Assembly (NCBI GenBank): GCA_029168955.1
Contig: JAPDOI010000898.1
Location: 62,001 to 126,000 of the forward strand
DNA from: Aplectana chamaeleonis
Taxonomy: Eukaryota > Nematoda > Chromadorea > Rhabditida > Cosmocercidae
Length of the DNA: 64,000 nt
Reading direction: 5' to 3'
The notes beneath the pieces were generated by a model. The model had not been told where the DNA came from. It saw only the letters and a program-made list of their open reading frames with translations, and did no database searches. This document shows positions 43,507 to 53,990 of the stretch, one piece after another (within the stretch, counting starts at the first letter, position 1; each line of letters opens with the position of its first letter). Made by a program: the position numbers and the translations under genes.

Positions 43507-43577
43507 GGCGCGGTGGTGTAATGGTAACACTCTCACCCGGAAAGCGTGCAATGCAGGTTCGAGTACTGCCTGACATC
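43507..43577 (+). tRNA. tRNA-like sequence, degenerate right-arm copy
   Basis: It has the same 71-nt length and D and T loops as 43219-43289. However, the acceptor (GGCGCGG against CTGACAT) has three mismatches and the T stem GCAGG/ACTGC has one. The anticodon loop is again CCGGAAA. It is a decayed copy, not a functional tRNA. Confidence 0.4.
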
Positions 43578-43599
43578 TTAGCTACCTTGTGATAACTTG

Positions 43600-45330
43600 T
43601 GATCATACACCATGCCATGAAAAGGCATCAAATATTCAAAAACATCGGTCGATAAATGGCTAGCGTAAGCTGACCCAAAAGCAAAGTAACACGAAAATCG
43701 GAGGACACAATCCTCGTTAATTGTAGAAACGATAATGGAAGAAACACCCAGCGTCACAAACTCCTTTTATACAATACCTCTTGCAGAAGTTGGTTAGAGA
43801 GCGGGGGACCATGTAAGTCAATGGAATGCAAAAATTCTAATTTTGTTATAGGCGAGTGGGACAAATGAGCGATCTAGTGAGCTTCGGCATAGTGAAAACA
43901 TTTGGGCAAGCGGACAGTGGTTCGCAGGGCATTTCTAAAGATGAACTGGGAAAGCATCTGGTTCAGAACAATGCCGAAGTTCTGGTTAAATTCCAGGAAC
44001 AAAGGCATGAATTTCCATAAGAGATAGGATTCAAATGGATTTGAGGAGAAGAAATATGTATAGAAACTGTATGAAGCTTGACTACGTCTCGAAAGAGGAA
44101 CAGCTAAGTTTTCCTGAACGTTGGGGCAGTTCTTGGGGCGGGCAAGGCGCTCACTTTCACAGGGAGGCGAGAAGTCCTATGTTATGTAAACATGGAGCAA
44201 GTAGTCGATTCTACATGGTATACGACGACGGCTGCACGTATTTATGTGGTGTTGCCAGTTGCAGCCGTAGGCGAAATCGGCTTTCAGGGTGAGCCAGTGA
44301 ACATTTTATTCGATTTGGTATCAGATACATATTAGATGACCATAAGCACACAAGCATACTCAAAATGACCACCACGGAAGGCAGCGATTTATTCGCGATT
44401 AGACCTGTGCGAGAAATTCTTTTCAAATGTTCAAAGCAGTGGTTAACCACCCTCCTCAGGGGATGGCAAACAAGGGCCGTTTCCAATGGAATTCATTCCA
44501 GTTGATGTACCTCCAATGGCGTTTCTAAGTAATTGTAATGCGCGCGAAGCGCGCACCAGATTTGGCTTTGAACCGGCCCCGCGCGCAACCGCTTTCTGTA
44601 AATCTACGCTCAGAGGGAATGCAGAAATTAGCTCTAAATTGCATTGAAAAGAGCGCAAAAAGAAACGAGCTTCACCTGTTGCCCAAAGTTCGGCGATGAG
44701 GATTATTTTTTATGCTTGTGGGTAATAAGTTTCAGAAATTCTACTCATACAACATTATAGTCTGTTAGTTGTTTAATCATTCCGAGATGGAAATCGTGGA
44801 GCAAAATTGAGGTCAGAAAAGGAACCTTCGGGAAATATAAGTAAAATTGCTGGAAATTTAGCTTCCTGGCTAGAGGAACGATTTGGCAATGCCGTTTAAA
44901 ACTTCAAAAAAAGCTTCAAAGATATCTCAAAATATCTTAAATAAAAGATTCGGCGTAGTATAGCCTGAAGTAACAAAAATTCTAGGAAATAAAGTGAAAT
45001 TAGTGACGACCCCCCGGGGGAGGAGACGTCCTGGAAAAAGTTCTTTTGAGAGTTGTGGGGGATGAATAGAGTAACAATGATCCATGTTCGGTTTTTCCTA
45101 AACGCCCTCCGATAATCCAGAAAAAAAGAAAAAACCATTTCAAACTACCTGTAACCTCCTACTCAGAGCAGCTGGAGTGAGTTCATATGTTCGGCACACA
45201 TTAAGTTACGATAAAATTGCCCTATACAAGGTTTGACGGTTTGATTCTGGCCCATTTGTGAGATATAAGCCGTGTCCGAGCTCACTGTGCATTCCATTCC
45301 TCCTATCACTTGATTGAAGTTGTTCGAGCC
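43600..45330. other. no recognised gene
   Basis: ORFs of 70-91 codons overlap on opposite strands without features. GGAAGCTAAATTT occurs as an inverse pair at about 44860 and 45500, and AAGCTTCAAA / TTTGAAGCTT at 44910 and 45460, so 44.85-45.52 kb is probably bounded by a diverged inverted repeat. Confidence 0.35.
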
Positions 45331-45336
45331 ACCGTT

Positions 45337-45412
45337 CGGGTATGGTCGAGAGGATAACGATGGTGAATGCTAAACTACGAAGGGATGCTGGGTTGCGGGT
45401 ACGATTCCCGCA
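45337..45412 (+). tRNA. tRNA-related sequence (A-box and T arm only)
   Basis: ATGGTCGAGAGGATAACG matches the D-arm/A-box pattern of class II tRNAs. GCGGG-TACGATT-CCCGC (45395-45411) is a perfect T arm with one base change in the loop. The acceptor halves do not pair, so this is a pseudogene or tRNA-derived repeat. Confidence 0.35.
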
Positions 45413-45599
45413 ATGCATCTTCGGGAACAATTGTCTTCGGGAAAAATTTCTCAGGATATTTTTGAAGCTTTTTTTGACTTGCCGACTCGTTACTCTTACC
45501 AGGAAGCTAAATTTTTCGGAAATCTATGCTTTTAGCTGCTGCGAAGCTCTCTGAACCGATCAAGTGGGTTTTTCTCAGTGGCGTGCAAGGGTAATTGTA

Positions 45600-46160
45600 C
45601 ACGCACCATCTTCGGGGTCTTCAGGTGAATCATCTCGGATTTGACTCAAAATTCTTGTACTAGGGGTTATCCGGGGTCCAGAACAAGAAACTGAGGTCTA
45701 ATTGTCGATTTCTAGGAAATCTCGACAATTTCGGCCCAAAGTCTCTCACCGAGGAGAATTTTAGCAGAAAAATGATGCCTTGGATAATTTCCGAAACGTT
45801 ATGGTATGTAGATTCGCCTCGAAACTATTCTGGAAAGACTTTGTTAGAGTGTTCAACACGAATCTGAGGACCGTTTATCGAATTTCGATCGAGATTACGG
45901 TGAGTTACGGAGGGTATAGTCTAGTTAATGCTAGTTTTTAGTTAGTTTATTTTTATTATATTATAGTTTATTATATTTAGTTAAGACTTGGCAAAAAAAC
46001 TTATCTGTGAGGTTATCTGTGTTGCTGAACACGAAGTTGAGGTCCATTTACCGATTTAAAAAATTCTAGAGTAGGTTACGCCTGTTAAATAGCATTATAT
46101 CTGCCGTAGTCAACAGTAAGGCTCAGAATATCGAGGGACAGACTACAGATTCGTGTTCAG
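45600..46160. repeat. dispersed repeat related to 25.5 and 50.3 kb
   Basis: TTTCCGAAACGTTATGG, GCCTCGAAACTATTCTGG and TTCAACACGAATCTGAGG resemble 25505-25590. GATTTGACTCAAAATTCTTG and TAGGGGTTATCCGGGGTCC resemble 50310-50460. No gene. Confidence 0.45.
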
Positions 46161-46235
46161 GACCTCACCTCCTGAAACCCCATATACCCAGAATAGAATT
46201 TTGAGCCGAATCGAGCAAAAACCTTTTCCGTCCCC

Positions 46236-46800
46236 GAATCAGGCATGTGGATCGAATCCACAGCGCGGGTGTGGCTAAGGAGCAGTTCGGCTGGTACACG
46301 CGACGCAAGCGACGAAAAAACGCTGCGGGCACGCGTCGTCCTAGGGGGGCGTTAACAGTGGGCTCTCGAAATAGTAGTTGTTGTTCCATTTTAGCCGTTC
46401 CCCTTTATCTTTTTATGCATTCTGTGCGAGTTGCTGTTGTGTTAGAAGTAAGGTCGGCGTCGGGATCAATATCGTCATCTCCCAATCCGCTCCGAAAAGC
46501 AAATAATAGAAAAAACTAAAAAAAACTAATATGAAAAGTGCGAATTCCACTGAAACGATGGTATGAGAAGCACTGCGTCTTAAAATGCACAATATAAACA
46601 AAAAAAACTTGAACAAAATGCAAAAATGATATAGGGGACAGCTAAAATGGAACAACAACTACTTTTTTGAGGTCCCTCTGCTAACGCGCCACAAGGGCGA
46701 TGCGCGCGCAGAGTTTTTCCGTCGGGCGCGTCGCGTGTGCCAGCCGGACTGCTCCTTAGCCACACCCGCGGTATGGATTCGATCCACACGCCTCCGATTC
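46236..46800. mobile_element. fold-back element with ~165-bp arms
   Basis: The left arm (TGTGGATCGAATCCACAGCG, GGTGTGGCTAAGGAGCAG, AGTAGTTGTTGTTCCATTTT) is inverted at the right (AAAATGGAACAACAACTACT, CTGCTCCTTAGCCACACC, GGATTCGATCCACACG). The centre is about 235 bp. ORFs here are shared arm sequence. Confidence 0.8.
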
Positions 46801-48330
46801 AGCAGTCATTCTCTCCGCCCACTTCAGGAATTTCAAACTTAAGAGGCACGAGATGCGTGATAGATTCCAATCAAAATATGTATGCAATACAAGGAATATT
46901 CAACCGTAAACATAGTTTAAAATGCACAGCGTAAGGCCTTGAAGCTAGCAATTTTAATGAAACGTGAGAGAAGCAAAGAATCTGTTTCATTAACATCACT
47001 TAGAGTTGAAAAACAGTACAATCTGGATTCCTCATATACCATAGCTGCTTGTAGTCTGAAATTCAACATAGAAGTAGTGAAATAGAAAAACATGGTACAC
47101 AGCCTGGAGCGACTATCATGAACGCTCCTGAAGAGAGCATGAGCAAGGGTCGACCGCGAAGCACATGTCGCTGGCTTTGCGCGACGGGCTACACATCGTG
47201 AAATCTCCACCTTACGGGATTTTTACTAGCACTTACATTAGGAGACCGCGTGTCCACGCTGCGCACCCACCACTGTTTTGCCCCTGAGACAGTTTCTCCA
47301 CACTGCTCACCACCGCCAGGAACTGGAATTTTCGGTCCACCTTTAAAATACAGAATGCTCAAGTACTCATACCTAAAGGCATCATCCGCGCCGAAAGCCA
47401 TATATTATTTTTCATGTTTTTGTATAGCTTGGTCTCGGTAGGGAACGACAAAGTCGAAAGAGCCGCTCAAAAACTTTGATTTGTAAAGAAAAACCAACTT
47501 GTATACGCTGTTAAATTAGATTTGAATTTCGCGCCAAAATAGTTTCTGAAGTTTTTCTACGTTCTGAGGCCTGGTCACTGTCATTTTTGAAGTGTTCCTG
47601 CATGTAGGCATAAAGTGGGTGAATGCACGACTAAAGGCCTTCTTCAGGACAAAAAAAACCTTGTTACAGCTTTCGGTGTTTTCAGGTAGGGAAGTCCACT
47701 AAGAAGAGGTTAGTAGGGAAAAAGTTCTCACAGAACTCTCAAATACCGGAGAAGAACGGTTCAGAAAAATTACTGAAAGACTAATTATGTCGGTTTATTG
47801 TCGGGGAAACGGTGTCGTGCTTCACAATTCTTAGATAGCTGGCTTTTCTTTCTGTTTCCTGTACCAAGATATCTTCAAGAATAAGGGGGGCCAATGCACA
47901 TGCTGGGATGTTAAAACCTTTTGCGAAGAAGAATATTCGAAATTTCGGCGCATGTTCCTACGGTGAAACGGACGCAGGACAACTGTTGCAGGAAGTGGGC
48001 GGGTTGGCCCAATGGGTTAATTGGCTCACGAGATTTTCACTCGATTGGCGACCGTTTTCCGTGGCACTTCCGTTCTTACTCTTCTTGGAGGGACCCCAAG
48101 CTTACGTTTTAGCCACGAGACGGGCAGCTTTTTCTATCGTGAACCCTGCTTTAAAGTGTCCTAGTGAGACTGCCGGACTACGCGGTCGGCGGGCGTGCCG
48201 AGCGGCCGCCATGAAAGCATTTTTCGAATAATAAATAGAAAAAAGGAATATTAGACGAACTGTCAACAATATCACACTCAGATGTTTGCGGCCGTGGGGA
48301 AGCTCGTTCGAAAAACGCTTTGACACTTAA
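46801..48330. other. no recognised gene; one element end
   Basis: TTAGGAGACCGCGTGTCCAC at about 47239 is the left end of the element found complete at 48331-48563, without its partner end. ATCGTGAACCCTGCTTTAA at 48138-48156 is the right end of a TTAAAGGCA-superfamily copy. 48160-48235 resembles 33905-33970 (GACTGCCGGAC, GTGCCGAGCGGC). Confidence 0.4.
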
Positions 48331-48563
48331 TAGACCGCGTGTCCACACTGTGCACCCACGCCGAAGACTCGATTTTTCCGTTTTACTTCAGGAGAAACGG
48401 ATTCCTTCTGATTAGTGCTTTTATATCTCTGCCTAATGCAACTTCCATAACTGATATGCAGATAATAAGCGCCAAATATCTCTTTTTGATATAGGCAATT
48501 ACAACAAAAAATCGATTTAAAAACTCACTGAAAAGATTGGCCGTGGAGCGCGCGGTCTCCTAA
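48331..48563. mobile_element. inverted-repeat element with AGACCGCG ends, copy 1
   Basis: Left TAGACCGCGTGTCCACACTG and right GTGGAGCGCGCGGTCTCCTA are imperfect inverses. The interior keeps CACCCACGCC and TTCAGGAGAAACGGATTCC. It matches 52890-53153. Confidence 0.65.
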
Positions 48564-48859
48564 GTGTTAACGATGGCCACTCAGCACGCACGCCTACCGC
48601 GTAAGCGGACAGTCTCGTTCGGATAGGCTTTATTTCTCTATTCGGGTGTATTTGTTAACAGCAAAACTCCAATGTAGAAGTTCCTTCGACTCGCTGGACG
48701 CCGGTCCGTTACGCGGATTGGCCGTTGCTTCTGTCCTTATTTCTTTTGTATTTTTTTCTTGCCATATGCAATTGCTTTTTGTTCTGCTGTAATATTTCGA
48801 GCGAACTACAGCTATTGCCGATATGAGGAAAATCGGAAAGATGCTGTCAGGTTTGGAGC

Positions 48860-49350
48860 TTAAAGGCAGTGTCCACGATAAAAAACCATGTCTGTTTTTT
48901 TTTGGTGGAGATCGGCAGCTGTGGGGCCTAGCGCAACCCTAACGTTGAAAAAACTAAGAAATATGAGCTGGGAACGGTCCCCAACGGCCCCAAAGTTGGA
49001 CACCCGTCAGCTCGTCACACCCAGATGCACTTTCCACGCCCACCGATGTGAACAAATGAATGCTTGAGATTGTGAGATGAGAGATGGTTTCCGATTAATA
49101 GCCCCGTTCTTCCCTTCATTCTCAAGTTCTCTCTTTACTCAGGTCAGCTCGCATACATTGGCTGCAAAAGACGGAAGTTACAAGCCTCGGACAACTCGTC
49201 CACCATGTTTCCTTAGCCCAACTTTAAGGGACCATAACTCCGTTCCCAGGAGGTCTTGAACGATTCCAAAAACATCATTGGAATCAGCATGGGACCGTCT
49301 TCAAGATAGGCAAAAAAGCAGACAAACGATTCTGATCGTGAACACTGCCA
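48860..49350. mobile_element. group A inverted-repeat element
   Basis: Left TTAAAGGCAGTGTCCACGAT, right ATCGTGAACACTGCC. Interior landmarks are GGTTTCCGAT, TTACTCAGGTCAGCTCGCAT and GGAGGTCTTG. It lies directly downstream (minus strand) of secreted-peptide member 5 and may have displaced that gene's exon 2. Confidence 0.75.
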
Positions 49351-49488
49351 GGTGTTTAGTGCTGTTGCATCGGTTATTTGCTGGGCACGACATGTGCTCC
49401 GGGATCACCCTAGCATCGGCGCTCCACGCATAGAACACGCGAGGTTTCCAGCCTTCTTCGTTAGTGTCCATGCATACCGCCACATATT

Positions 49489-49671
49489 TCAGAACTGAAA
49501 GTCGCTTACGTAGTCATCGAAAATGTGGCAAGAATTGATTTTATCCAAGGGGAAAGCTAGTCTTTTGAAGAGCCTTGTTTTTTGATCGCCGCTTTGGACA
49601 TCTCCTATCGTTCCGTTGGCAACGCTCAAGCACATTAGAGCAACAATGCATGCAAAGAACCATGGACCCAT
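49489..49671 (-). CDS. small secreted peptide, member 5 (exon 1; exon 2 unresolved)
   Basis: Signal peptide MGPWFFACIVALMCLSVANG (residues 1-20) aligns with the family (M-x-x-W-x-F/A-x-C-I/L-V-A-L-L/M-C). Exon 1 runs 49671-49510, again exactly 54 codons, ending in a phase-0 GTAAGC donor. The open frame then reads six more codons to a stop at 49489. The ATG is preceded by CTTTTCAG plus four bases. The mature part (GDQKTRLFKR, then DKINSCHIFDDY) has diverged and gained a Cys. A compatible acceptor 80-150 nt downstream is not obvious (CGATGCAACAG near 49364 is one option). The group A element at 48860-49350 follows. An adjacent frame (49483-49301) is also open. Either an unspliced 60-aa product or loss of exon 2 is possible. 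Confidence 0.55.
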   Translation of the reverse strand: MGPWFFACIVALMCLSVANGTIGDVQSGDQKTRLFKRLAFPLDKINSCHIFDDYVSDFQF

Positions 49672-49679
49672 CTTTCTGA

Positions 49680-50490
49680 AAAGTTATGATACGTAAAGTT
49701 AAACGCTTGGTGTGACTAGCTATGAGACCGGGTGGAGTAAGCAGAGGATGGGGTTATTATAGGCCATAAGAGAGAAGGGTCAAGAGCGGTAAGCGTTCCT
49801 GCGCAGAGGAATTGTATTGTGAGAATCCCTTGGACATCCATAGTAAAACTGCTTAGTGTGCCGCCCCGAGCTGCTGGTTCAAAGAAGTCGTAAGCTCAAG
49901 ACTTATAGTTTTTGTACTTTTTGTGCCTCAGAAAACACTCAGTGATCTCTCCGAAATCTAGACACGGATCTCATTTATTCGTGTGCAGCGCCTGAAGTTA
50001 CCCCACTGGGCTAAGTTCGGTTCAAATCACATTTCTCGAACTTTTAATATATTTTTTGTTTTCGTCTTATACGGATTGTTGGTGGAGCGTTTACTTCTAC
50101 CAACTAGGGAGTCTTAAAGGCATTGAAGAAAAATGCTCCAGATTTGGCCTAAATACTTAATGTGTTGATCACAAATCTCATGTTTATTTTTCAATTTTCC
50201 TAAGTTTTCAACTTAATTTGTTCAAAGCTACAAATCGCGGAAAATTTTGAGGACAGAACGCGACTTTCATATTCTTGAATGCTACGATAGGCAGGGCTCA
50301 AAATGTTTCTCTAGGGGTTATTAGGAGTGTGTAACAAAAATATGATATCCTTTTATCGATTTTTGACGGTTTAAGGTAGATAACGTTAGGTATACGGTAC
50401 TCCGTTCAAAGTCTCAGATTTCACTCAAAAATTCTATGCGACGTTTTTTCGGGGTGCAGAATACGCACTAGATGTCTATTTGTCGATTGT
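49680..50490. other. dispersed repeat, no gene
   Basis: 50140-50460 shares phrases with 45600-45740 (AAATTCTATGCG.., TAGGGGTTATTAGGAGTG, AGGTCTATTTGTCGATT-like). Nothing else was recognised. Confidence 0.35.
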
Positions 50491-50493
50491 CGA

Positions 50494-50774
50494 GATACTG
50501 TGCTTTTCTGGGCCAGATTCCGGTTCGTAATCGCGTCTCGATACGCTTTGCGGCCGCGCGCTTTCGATTCGGAAGAGTTTCCAGCGCCGCAACCGCCGAT
50601 CTGTTGACTCCAAGTGGGTTTTGGAAACTGGAAACTATACAGAATTGGAGAAAACTGTATAAAAGAGCAACATCGAGTCGGCTTTGACGCTGGAGACTCG
50701 ACTGAATCGAGAGCGTGCGGCCGCAAAGCGTGTCGAGACGCAAGATTGGAATTTGGCCCAGAGAAGCACAGTAC
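50494..50774. mobile_element. 281-bp fold-back element, copy 1
   Basis: Left GATACTGTGCTTTTCTGGGC, right GGCCCAGAGAAGCACAGTAC. The arms continue inward through TCGCGTCTCGATACGC / GCGTGTCGAGACGC and GCGGCCGC. The centre is around AACTGGAAACTATACAGAAT. The overlapping ORFs on both strands are arm sequence. Confidence 0.8.
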
Positions 50775-50845
50775 TAAGACAGGCTTTGTCCCCATAATTG
50801 GCATGATAATACCTACCGTAACCTACAGCAAACTGCAACTATCCG

Positions 50846-51030
50846 ATAGACGGATTCGGGACAGGGTCTCTCTACACACCGAGGAAGTGATGTCTGGCCT
50901 TTCGCGGCTCTAATTCCACTCGGGACCACTGCGCTTGCAATGAGTGGCGTCACGTGTCGAACTGCAGAAACGGGACAACTCCTCTCCATGTGTGTAGAGC
51001 TCCTGTCCCGACGGATTCCGAGGTTCGTTT
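50846..51030. repeat. short inverted repeat (TACACACCGAGG type)
   Basis: GGATTCGGGACAGGGTCTCT then CTACACACC is inverted as GTGTGTAGAGCTCCTGTCCC then GACGGATTCCG. The same ACACACCGAGG motif forms the ends of the inverted repeat at 52175-52386. Confidence 0.6.
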
Positions 51031-51213
51031 TCAGCAGCCCAATTAGTCCCAATATACAAGTTTGGAGCCAAATCCGAGAAGTTTTTTAATCACACTCCAG
51101 AAATGTCTGATGGCTAACCTTCACTTTTTGCGAAGTTCGAAAAACGCTCATAACTCCTTGGAACCAGCAGCTCGGTGCGGAATATTGCGCAGTTTCACTA
51201 TGGAGGCCCTGGA

Positions 51214-51494
51214 GATACTGTGCTTTTTTTGGGCCGAATTCCGGTCCGCATTTGCGTCTCGACGCGCTTTTCGACCGGACGACCTCGAGTTGGCCGAGTT
51301 TCCAGCGCCAAAGCCGACTCGATGTGGCTTTTTAATACAGTAATTTTTTCGAGTTTCTAGTTTCCTAAACCCACCTAGAGTCAACTGATCATCGGCTGCG
51401 GCGCTGGAGACTATTCCTATTTAGGAGCGTGCGGCCGCATAGCGTGTCGAGGAGCAATCACGGACCGGAGTTTGGCTCAGGGAAGCACAGTACT
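51214..51494. mobile_element. 281-bp fold-back element, copy 2
   Basis: Left GATACTGTGCTTTTTTTGGG, right GCTCAGGGAAGCACAGTACT. It has the same length and arm landmarks as 50494-50774 (TGCGTCTCGACGCGC, GCGTGCGGCCGC), about 440 bp apart. The centre again resembles CTAGTTTCCTAAACCCAC. Confidence 0.8.
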
Positions 51495-52174
51495 AACAAT
51501 GTGATTCGTTTAAGCAGATGAGTTCACCGCTCTAAACACTTTCTTTGCTAGGAGCTGAGCAGAACTGCATCGCGACTCGACGCAACCTTACATGGGACGC
51601 CGTATTGAAAGGATTACTCGCTAAGATCAATCAATACGATGGCCTGTCATGAATTCTCCGCGATACAACTCTGGCCAGCCCATTGGCGAATAAGGCTATA
51701 GTTTAGTCCACCAAATGTTGTTATCTACCTATCAATGAGAGGCAACTGGTCGGAGATTCTCATTGATATTTAGATGTACAAAACTTAGTCGACTGCACTA
51801 TATATGCTGATATTAATGGTTTATACTTTTCTTGGTCAGAAGAAAGAGATGCTGGGAATGAATTTGTGGATTGACACTACCTGCAATCTGTTATATCTGG
51901 TGGCATTCATAGCAATCGGAACCAGGAATTTTCTCATTGCCGATTCTTCGCAGGTGTTTGGAGCTCATTATGCGGCTAAAGAAATGCAACGATTCTGCGA
52001 AATGCGGATGCCGTTTTTCTGGAAAAGATTAATAATTCAGATCAGTTTTCATCTCGATCGTCTACGCTCCTATGCTGTTTTCTTCTACTTCCCTTTCAGT
52101 GGGTGTTTATGAAGGGATCACTAGTGGTGAGGGTGAGTATTTGTTTCCTTAGTGGCTCATGCGCTCAGTGGGTT

Positions 52175-52386
52175 GTAGGGGCACTACACACCGAGGGAGG
52201 AACTTGGGCGATCTTCACCTCCCCTGTTTACTTCATCGCTAGAGCGCGTTCCGTCCTGAACCGTCGCTAGAATTTTCGACAGCTTCAAAGTTTGCAAAGG
52301 TGTCAACAGGGCAGATTTCCGCCGCGCTTATCGCTTCAGAACGTAGAACTCATCCGAGTTTCTCCCTCGGTGTGTGGTGCGCCTAC
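52175..52386. repeat. inverted repeat with ACACACCGAGGGAG ends
   Basis: GTAGGGGCACTACACACCGA then GGGAGGAACTTGGG is inverted as CCGAGTTTCTCCCTCGG then TGTGTGGTGCGCCTAC. About 212 bp. Confidence 0.65.
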
Positions 52387-52889
52387 GACCCTGGCGAGAT
52401 GATGAGCACACCCTACCCGGGCTCGAAACACTCCCAGACGGTTCTGGTGCGGACAAAGTGCGTTCACGGTGCGATGATGCTTTTCAGCGGCGATCCTGGA
52501 AATGTCGTGCCTTGTGTGTAACGAATGCGAATGCACATTGCGCCGTGAGGTTCTCATTTTTTTCTGATTAGAAACCGGTTTACTGTTCTTATCGGAACAA
52601 AAGATCGGACCGCAGTTACAGACCACAGTTTTTGCATAACGCAGCTCGGATGTGATCGTGCTATGACAGCGACTAATCGTTCCGGAAACACAGGGTCGTG
52701 AAACTAGCTTCTCGGAGCTGCCTGCCGCAACAGCGATTTTCTGCAAATGCTGATCGGAGATTCGTTCAAATTGATTTTTTCCTGATAACTTTCTAATCAT
52801 TGCTCTTGTTTGAATTTTTCGTATTTTTTTGTAGCTTATTTGTGTCTATCTCTAACGCTGGATGGTTTTAATTTCGAGAAAGCGCCTCC
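52387..52889. other. no recognised gene
   Basis: A 154-codon minus-strand ORF (52800-52336) extends out of the inverted repeat. It has no recognised domain, no splice support, and its 3' part is repeat arm. Left unannotated as a gene. Confidence 0.35.
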
Positions 52890-53153
52890 TAAGAGACCGC
52901 GTGTCTATACTGCACATCCACGCCATAGGTTCGGTTTTTGCAGTTTCTTCAAAAAATATAATTCATTTCCATTATATCCAGACGACATGTTCCAAAAAGA
53001 TATCAGATTACTAGTGGGCAGACATGAGGTACCTTGAAAAATTTTTGTAAGGCTCTTCCATGACGGCAATCCTGGTTTCAAAACCCACTAGACTGCTCGA
53101 CCATGGAGCGCGGCCGGTTACGCGGATTAGCTGTGGAGCGCGCGGTTTCCTAA
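52890..53153. mobile_element. inverted-repeat element with AGACCGCG ends, copy 2
   Basis: Left TAAGAGACCGCGTGTCTATA, right GTGGAGCGCGCGGTTTCCTA. It matches 48331-48563 in the same orientation. An A-like element start (CTAAAGGCACAGTCCAACCT) abuts at 53150 but loses identity by about 53380. Confidence 0.65.
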
Positions 53154-53509
53154 AGGCACAGTCCAACCTCAGATTCGTCTTGGAGGTGTTTGGGGTAGCT
53201 AGGAAAACATTCCACGCTGATCACAGTGATGTCTACAAAATCTTCCAGAACCCTTCAAGAACGGAGTCAAACATTATAAATTGGAACAGCAAGAATTTGG
53301 TGAACGAGTTGTCTCGGGCTGTTTTTTTGCGTCATGCGCAGCCATCGCGCTGGAGCAGATCACAAAATAGGGCTAGATAAATTAGCAATGGCAGAACATG
53401 GATTTCGCTCAGAATTTATTTCGCGTCTTGTCCCTATTGAACAGCCAATTTTTAAGGCGGGCTTGATCTAGCTGCTCCATTTATGAGACAGCGGCCGCGA
53501 ACAATATGC

Positions 53510-53990
53510 TTAAAGGCAGCAGACACGCTCAAAATGGTATCGATTTTATGACATAAATCAAAGGTTTGGAGCTGGTTGTATTGGGAACTAAGGAAAAAAT
53601 GAATCAAAACTGTGTGCAAATAGAGGAATAACGGTTATTTTGTTATCAGGTGAAAGTGGCCGAGTTTTACGGCGCGCGGTTGAAACAGCGAAAATTTGCA
53701 ACAAAACGGTTGAGATAGAGAAGCCGATATACTCTTACAGCCTGTGCTGGAACGTTAACCTCGTTGGAAGCATCAGAAATCAGCCAAAGGGACCGTATTA
53801 GTACTATCAATCTGAACGAGTATGTATTTTGGGGCGGGTTTGCAGAAATTTTTCGATTTGCATTGCTCAAATTTAGTAGTTTTGCCCCATTTTTGACACT
53901 TCCAACGGCGTGTGCATTCTACTAGGGGCCATACGACCCAAATAGCGTAGTTATCTCAACAACTTTTTCGAGCGTGTCTGCTGCCTTTAA
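53510..53990. mobile_element. group B inverted-repeat element
   Basis: Left TTAAAGGCAGCAGACACGCT, right AGCGTGTCTGCTGCCTTTAA, perfect inverses. It is closest to the intron insertion at 2882-3383, in the opposite orientation. Confidence 0.8.

Larger units (their letters stand above)
43187..43595. mobile_element. inverted repeat with tRNA-like arms
   Basis: AGATGTCAGGCAG, the tRNA-like 71-mer, and TTCTGCAT, AGCTATTCACACATGAGCTG (43219-43338) are repeated inverted at about 43460-43578 (CAGCTCATGTGTGAATAGCT, ATGCAGAACGG, tRNA-like, CTGACATCT). The outer TTATCACAAGGTA also matches inverted. The central loop is about 120 bp. It starts within 15 bp of the Tc1-derived element. Confidence 0.75.

Noticed and set aside
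47999..48050. tRNA A-box-like TGGCCCAATGGGTTAA
   Set aside because: No T arm or acceptor pairing at the expected distance.
49301..49483. Frame-shifted continuation of peptide member 5 into a Cys-containing frame
   Set aside because: The 54-codon exon followed by GTAAGC matches the family exactly, so the adjacent frame is more simply intron or flank; kept only as an alternative.
52336..52800. 154-codon minus-strand ORF
   Set aside because: One end lies within an inverted-repeat arm, no domain or splice support is visible, and the opposite strand is equally open.
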